From contig NZ_FNVO01000010.1 of assembly GCF_900108175.1 (NCBI RefSeq), forward strand, positions 216,259 through 280,258: a stretch of DNA of 64,000 bases, given 5' to 3'. The translations under genes and the position numbers were made by a program. Positions 59,607 to 64,000 of this stretch are shown here, piece by piece. Every line of letters starts with the position of its first letter. The first letter of the stretch is position 1. This stretch comes from Thermomonospora echinospora (GTDB lineage: Bacteria > Actinomycetota > Actinomycetes > Streptosporangiales > Streptosporangiaceae). The notes beneath the pieces were generated by a model. That model was given only the letters and a program-made list of their open reading frames with translations, searched no databases and had not been told where the DNA came from.

Positions 59607-60598
59607 CCCAGACCGCGTCCCGGACCCGGCTCCCGGGGGCCGGCGTCCTGTCCCGGCAACGCAGCCTCGACCTGCTCCGCAATGGCAACCTGCTGGTGGT
59701 CTTCCTGCTGCTGTGCGTGGTGGCGGCCCTGCTCGCGCCGGAGTTCCTCACCACCCGCAACATCGCCAACCTGCTCCAGCAGTCCAGCCTCACCGGCATC
59801 GTGGCCATCGGGATGACGCTGGTCATCCTGACGGCGGGCATCGACCTGTCGGTGGGCAGCACCGCGGCCTTCGCCGGCATGCTGGTGGCGGTGCTCATCT
59901 CCGACGGCGTCCATCCGATCCTGGCGATCGTGGCGTCGCTGGCCGCCGGCGCCGCCGCCGGGGCGGTGATGGGCGGCCTGTCGGCCTACCTGGCACTGCC
60001 GGCCTTCATGACCACCCTCGCCGGCCTCACCAGCATCCGGGGCCTGACCTACCTGCTCACCGACGGCACACCGGCCGGCGGCGACCTGCCCGAGGGCTTC
60101 CAACTGCTGGGCGGGGGCTTCATCGGGCACGTCCCGATCGTGGGCCTGATCTTCATCGGCGTGACGGTGATCGCCGCCCTGGTGCTGCGCGGCACCACCT
60201 TCGGCGAGTACGTCTACGCGGTCGGCAGCAACCGCGAGGCGGCCCGGCTGTCCGGCCTGCCCGTACGCGCCGTCACCACGGCCGTGTTCGCCATCTCCGG
60301 CCTGCTCGCCGCGCTGGCGGGCGTCCTGCTCACCTCGCGCCTGACCATCGGCCAGCCCACCGCGTTCAGCGGGCTGGAACTGGACGCCATCGCCGCGGTG
60401 GTGCTCGGCGGAACGAACCTGTTCGGCGGCCGGGGCAAGGTCTTCGGCACCTTCGTGGCGGTGCTGCTGCTGTCGGTGCTGAAGAACCTGTTCAACCTGG
60501 TCGGACTGAGTTCGTTCTTCCAGATGGTCGTGACAGGGCTGATCCTGGTAGCGGCACTGATCCTCAACCGTGTCCTCGAGAACAGGGGCGACCGATGA
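59603..60598 (+). CDS. Ribose-type ABC transporter permease
   Basis: 331 aa with about eight to ten membrane segments. GMTLVILTAGIDLSVGSTAAFAGM and AVVLGGTNLFGGRGKVFGTFVAVLLL are RbsC signatures. It completes the CUT2 importer. Its end overlaps deoC by 4 bp, which links deoC to the same transcript. Confidence 0.88.
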   Translation: MTQTASRTRLPGAGVLSRQRSLDLLRNGNLLVVFLLLCVVAALLAPEFLTTRNIANLLQQSSLTGIVAIGMTLVILTAGIDLSVGSTAAFAGMLVAVLISDGVHPILAIVASLAAGAAAGAVMGGLSAYLALPAFMTTLAGLTSIRGLTYLLTDGTPAGGDLPEGFQLLGGGFIGHVPIVGLIFIGVTVIAALVLRGTTFGEYVYAVGSNREAARLSGLPVRAVTTAVFAISGLLAALAGVLLTSRLTIGQPTAFSGLELDAIAAVVLGGTNLFGGRGKVFGTFVAVLLLSVLKNLFNLVGLSSFFQMVVTGLILVAALILNRVLENRGDR

Positions 60599-61530
60599 CC
60601 GTGATGCGAGACGACGCGCTCTCCGGGGCCGAACTGCGCGCGTTCCTGCAGGGCCTGCCGGGTGTGGATCAGGTGGGGGCTGAGGAGCGGGCGGCTCGGC
60701 TGGGGACTCGTTCGATCAAGGCCTCGGCGAAGGCGGAGGCGATTGATCTGGCGATCTCCATGGTGGATTTGACCACGTTGGAGGGGGCGGACACGGCGGG
60801 GAAGGTGCGGGCGTTGTGTGCCAAGGCGGTGCGTCCGGATCCGGACGACTCGTCGGTGCCGAGGGTGGCGGCGGTGTGCGTGTATCCGGATCTGGTGGAG
60901 GTGGCGGTGCGCGCTTTGGCGGGGTCGGGGGTGGGGGTGGCTTCGGTGGCGACGGCGTTTCCGTCGGGGCGGGCGCCGTTGGAGGCCAGGCTGGTCGATA
61001 CGCGGGCGGCGGTGGCGGCCGGGGCGGGGGAGATCGACATGGTGATCGATCGGGGTGCGTTTCTGGCCGGTGACTATCTGAAGGTGTTTGAGGAGATCGT
61101 GGCGGTGAGGGAGGCGTGCGGGGGCGCGCACCTGAAGGTGATCTTGGAGACCGGTGAGTTGGTCACCTATGACAATGTGCGTCGGGCGTCGTGGTTGGCG
61201 ATGCGGGCGGGGGCGGACTTCATCAAGACCTCGACGGGGAAGGTGTCGGTGGCGGCGACGTTGCCGGTGACGTTGGTGATGTTGGAGGCGGTGCGGGACT
61301 TCCGTGCTGTGACGGGGCGGCAGGTGGGGGTCAAGCCTGCTGGGGGGATCCGGACGACGAAGGATGCGCTCAGGTATTTGGTGTTGGTGAATGAGACGGT
61401 GGGGCCGGATTGGTTGTCGCCGCGTTGGTTCCGGTTGGGGGCCTCTAGTCTGCTCAATGATTTGTTGATGCAGCGCCGCAAGCTGGCCACGGGTGTGTAC
61501 TCCGGTCCCGACTACTTCACTGTGGACTGA
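60595..61530 (+). CDS. deoC: Deoxyribose-phosphate aldolase (DERA)
   Basis: 311 aa class I aldolase. Schiff-base Lys211 is in DFIKTSTGK; Lys247 is in VGVKPAGG. It would cleave 2-deoxyribose-5-phosphate, or a related sugar phosphate, to acetaldehyde and glyceraldehyde-3-phosphate. After about the 22nd codon the codon style changes to many GTG, TTG and GGG codons, unlike the upstream transporter genes. That break may mark a recombination junction. The two aldehyde dehydrogenase genes follow. Confidence 0.87.
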   Translation: MTVMRDDALSGAELRAFLQGLPGVDQVGAEERAARLGTRSIKASAKAEAIDLAISMVDLTTLEGADTAGKVRALCAKAVRPDPDDSSVPRVAAVCVYPDLVEVAVRALAGSGVGVASVATAFPSGRAPLEARLVDTRAAVAAGAGEIDMVIDRGAFLAGDYLKVFEEIVAVREACGGAHLKVILETGELVTYDNVRRASWLAMRAGADFIKTSTGKVSVAATLPVTLVMLEAVRDFRAVTGRQVGVKPAGGIRTTKDALRYLVLVNETVGPDWLSPRWFRLGASSLLNDLLMQRRKLATGVYSGPDYFTVD

Positions 61531-61633
61531 ACGTATGAGTGAGTCGGAGGAACGCGCGGAGCGAGGAACGAGTGAGCACGCGACGACGAAGGGCCGTGCC
61601 TCAAAGCGGTCCGCAGGTGAGTGGGAAACACGC
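61531..61633. other. Purine-rich spacer between deoC and ALDH gene
   Basis: 103 bp rich in G and A with internal copies of GAGGAACG and GAGTGAG. The frame from ATG 61535 is open and in phase with the ALDH gene (MSESEERAERG and so on), and it starts with the same MSES as the true gene. I treat it as a spacer or repeat rather than coding sequence because it lacks a ribosome site. Confidence 0.45.
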
Positions 61634-63073
61634 ATGAGCGAGAGCATCTTCGAGTACGCGCCGGCGCCGGAGTCCCGGAGCGTCGTCGACATCCGGCCCT
61701 CCTACGGGCTGTTCATCGACGGCGCGTTCACCGAGGGGCATGGGGAGCCGTTCAAGACCATCGACCCTGCCACCGAGGACACGTTGGCCGAGATCGCCTG
61801 CGCGGACTCCGCCGATGTGGATCGTGCGGTGGTTGCTGCGCGGGCTGCGTTTGAGCGGGTGTGGGGGCCGATGCCGGGTCGGGAGCGGGCGAAGTATTTG
61901 TTCCGGATCGCTCGGATCATTCAGGAGCGTGCCCGGGAACTAGCGGTGCTGGAGTCGGTCGATAACGGTAAGCCGATCCGGGAGTCGCGGGATGTGGATG
62001 TGCCGTTGGTGGCGGCGTATTTCTTCTACTACGCGGGGTGGGCGGACAAGCTGGAGCATGCCGGGTTCGGGGCCGATCCTGGGCCGGTGGGGGTGGCCGG
62101 GCAGATCATCCCGTGGAACTTCCCGCTGCTCATGCTGGCGTGGAAGATCGCCCCCGCGTTGGCGTGTGGGAACACCGTGGTGCTCAAGCCGGCCGAGACG
62201 ACGCCGTTGACGGCGTTGGTGTTCGCTGACATCTGTCGGCAGGCCGACCTGCCGGCGGGGGTGGTCAACATCGTCACCGGGGCGGGGGAGACCGGCCGGG
62301 TGTTGGCCGCTCACCCGGGGGTGGACAAGGTGGCGTTCACCGGCTCGACGGAGGTGGGTAAGCAGATCGCCCGCGCGGTGGCCGGCAGCCGCAAGCGGCT
62401 GACGCTGGAGTTGGGTGGTAAGGCCGCCAACATCGTGTTCGAGGATGCCCCGTTGGATCAGGCGGTGGAGGGGGTGGTCAACGGGATCTTCTTCAACCAG
62501 GGGCAGGTGTGCTGCGCCGGCTCGCGGCTGCTGGTGCAGGAATCGATCGCCGAGGAGTTGCTGGAGCGCCTCAAGGCGCGGATGGCGACGCTGCGGGTGG
62601 GGGACCCGTTGGATAAGAACACCGATGTGGGGGCGATCAACTCCGCCGCCCAACTCGCCAAGATCCGGGAGTTGGCGCAGGCCGGTGAGGATGAGGGCGC
62701 GGCGCGTTGGTCGCCGGCGTGTGTGTTGCCGCAGCGGGGGTTTTGGTTTGCGCCGACGGTGTTCACCGGGGTGGCGCAATCGCATCGGATCGCGCGGGAG
62801 GAGATCTTCGGGCCGGTGTTGTCGGTGTTGACCTTCCGCACTCCGGCCGAGGCGGTGGAGAAGGCCAACAACACCCCCTACGGGCTGTCGGCGGGGGTGT
62901 GGACCGACAAGGGGTCACGGATGTTGTGGATGGCGCAGCGGCTGCGCGCCGGGGTGGTGTGGGCCAACACCTTCAACAAGTTCGACCCCGCCTCCCCGTT
63001 CGGCGGCTACAAGGAATCCGGTTTCGGCCGCGAGGGCGGACGCCACGGACTGGAGGCCTACCTCAATGTCTAA
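61634..63073 (+). CDS. Aldehyde dehydrogenase
   Basis: 479 aa NAD(P)-dependent ALDH. Catalytic Cys293 (NQGQVCCAGSR) and Glu259 (LTLELGGK) are present, with IIPWNFPLLM and FTGSTEVGK. It could oxidise acetaldehyde from the aldolase or another sugar-derived aldehyde. Codon use is partly of the GTG/TTG-rich type seen in deoC. It overlaps the next gene by 8 bp. ATG 61634 is chosen; ATG 61535 is possible. Confidence 0.87.
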   Translation: MSESIFEYAPAPESRSVVDIRPSYGLFIDGAFTEGHGEPFKTIDPATEDTLAEIACADSADVDRAVVAARAAFERVWGPMPGRERAKYLFRIARIIQERARELAVLESVDNGKPIRESRDVDVPLVAAYFFYYAGWADKLEHAGFGADPGPVGVAGQIIPWNFPLLMLAWKIAPALACGNTVVLKPAETTPLTALVFADICRQADLPAGVVNIVTGAGETGRVLAAHPGVDKVAFTGSTEVGKQIARAVAGSRKRLTLELGGKAANIVFEDAPLDQAVEGVVNGIFFNQGQVCCAGSRLLVQESIAEELLERLKARMATLRVGDPLDKNTDVGAINSAAQLAKIRELAQAGEDEGAARWSPACVLPQRGFWFAPTVFTGVAQSHRIAREEIFGPVLSVLTFRTPAEAVEKANNTPYGLSAGVWTDKGSRMLWMAQRLRAGVVWANTFNKFDPASPFGGYKESGFGREGGRHGLEAYLNV

Positions 63074-64000
63074 CCCAACCCCCAACACGCCGGTGCCCGA
63101 TTCGCCGTCCGGTTCGCCGATGCCTGCTTCGCCGAGGTCTGGTCCCAGGTCTGGTGCGCCGCGCTTGGCCGTGCGTAAGACCTACAAGTTGTTCATCGCC
63201 GGGGCCTTCCCCCGCTCGGAGTCCGGCAGGTCGTACGTGGTCAACGACGCCAAGGGCGCCTTCCTGGCCTATGCCGCCCACGCCTCCCGCAAAGACGCCC
63301 GCGACGCCGTCACGGCGGCGCGTAAGGCGTTCGCCGGCTGGGCGGGGCGTGCCGCCTACAACCGGGGGCAGATCCTGTACCGCATCGCCGAGATGCTGGA
63401 GGGCCGCCGCGCCCAGTTCATCGACGAACTCCGCGCCGCAGGATTGGCCAAGACCGCCGCGGCCGGTGAGGTGGAGGCGGCCATCGACCGGTGGGTGTGG
63501 TACGCTGGCTGGGCCGACAAACTCACCACCGTCGCCGGGTCGGCCAACCCGATCTCCGGGCCGTTCTTCAACGTCTCCACCCCCGAACCCACCGGTGTCG
63601 TCGCCGTCATCGCCCCCGACTCCCCCCTGCTCGGCCTGGTCTCGGTCCTCGCCCCCGTCATCGTGACCGGTAACACCTGTGTGGTCATCGCCTCCGAGCC
63701 GGCGCCGCTACCGGCGATCACCCTGGCCGAGGTGCTGGCCACCTCCGACCTCCCGGGCGGGGTGGTCAACATCCTCACCGGCCACCGCGAGGAGTTGGCC
63801 CCCATCCTGGCCAGCCACATGGACGTCAACGCCCTCGACCTGGCCGGCACCCCCACCGACCAGGCCGGCCCCCTACAAGAGGCCGCCGCCGGCAACCTCA
63901 AACGGGTGCTGCCCCCCACCGGCGACGAGTGGACCACCGACCCCGCAACCACCCGGATGACCGCCTTCCTAGAAACCAAAACCGTCTGGCACCCCATCGG
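63066..64000 (+). CDS. Second aldehyde-dehydrogenase-family protein, partial and apparently degenerate
   Basis: About 311 residues from ATG 63066 are open to the window end. A Ser/Pro-rich head (residues 1-35) precedes an ALDH fold (KTYKLFIAGAFPRSESGR, YNRGQILYRIAEMLEGR, GVVAVIAPDSPLLGLVSVLAP). Where active ALDHs have the LELGGK glutamate, this reads NLKRVLPPTGDEW. The last residues, LETKTVWHPIG, are not the Cys motif, so no active site is visible. It overlaps the intact ALDH gene and may be a structural or regulatory partner. Confidence 0.7.
   Translation, partial: MSNPTPNTPVPDSPSGSPMPASPRSGPRSGAPRLAVRKTYKLFIAGAFPRSESGRSYVVNDAKGAFLAYAAHASRKDARDAVTAARKAFAGWAGRAAYNRGQILYRIAEMLEGRRAQFIDELRAAGLAKTAAAGEVEAAIDRWVWYAGWADKLTTVAGSANPISGPFFNVSTPEPTGVVAVIAPDSPLLGLVSVLAPVIVTGNTCVVIASEPAPLPAITLAEVLATSDLPGGVVNILTGHREELAPILASHMDVNALDLAGTPTDQAGPLQEAAAGNLKRVLPPTGDEWTTDPATTRMTAFLETKTVWHPI

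Noticed and set aside
61535..61633. N-terminal extension of the ALDH from ATG 61535
   Set aside because: It is open and in frame but has no ribosome site, is purine-rich and repetitive, and would add a tail unlike ALDH N-termini.
60214..61692. Minus-strand His/Arg/Pro-rich open frame opposite deoC
   Set aside because: It is the antisense of an unmistakable DERA with catalytic lysines.

Overview
The window is high-GC DNA with strong third-position G/C, GTG starts, many ATGA/GTGA overlaps, an XRE/DUF397/ATP-binding-protein module and several LacI-controlled sugar ABC operons. This fits a filamentous actinomycete, probably near Streptosporangiales; the order is an inference. I found no rRNA, tRNA, CRISPR array, insertion sequence or replication origin.

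Layout. 1-81 is the tail of a PucR-like regulator. 295-2990 (minus) is a secreted polyester pair: an alpha/beta-hydrolase and a type II PHB depolymerase with a Pro-Thr linker. 3352-7933 is a LivG-F-K-H-M-type ABC operon. 8224-11724 holds two PLD-superfamily secreted paralogues of identical length around an apparently fused toxin-antitoxin gene. 11951-15916 carries a cobalamin-binding radical SAM protein, a membrane-anchored solute-binding protein and a membrane protein. 16063-22259 (minus) is a LacI-controlled alpha-glucoside system. 22371-23702 is an ArsR/SRPBCC pair opposite a DUF1579 gene. 23780-28881 mixes a nucleotidyltransferase, the XRE/DUF397 module and a two-gene cassette flanked by copies of a structured repeat of about 150 bp. 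28963-33942 has an SDR, an AbrB-type membrane protein and a subtilase fold without its catalytic triad. 34108-39879 is a second LacI-controlled sugar system (GH5 enzyme) with one frameshifted permease gene. 40010-45517 has a secreted esterase, a TetR/MMPL pair with a 34-bp operator, a PAP2-type enzyme and a DUF1622 protein.

45980-48939 is the most interesting locus: a 69-residue precursor peptide, an MvdC/MvdD-like ATP-grasp ligase and a peptide-export ABC transporter in one tight operon, preceded by a tandem repeat of about 180 bp. I read it as a graspetide (omega-ester/amide RiPP) cluster. Shortly downstream lies a short-form leucyl-tRNA synthetase (50341-52788) unlike the longer enzyme I expect for actinomycete housekeeping LeuRS.

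53422-64000 is a ribose-type ABC operon with a polyol dehydrogenase, FGGY kinase and SorC regulator, running through deoC into two aldehyde dehydrogenase genes. The second looks catalytically degenerate and runs off the window. Together they suggest uptake, oxidation, phosphorylation and aldol cleavage of a sugar or polyol that I cannot name.
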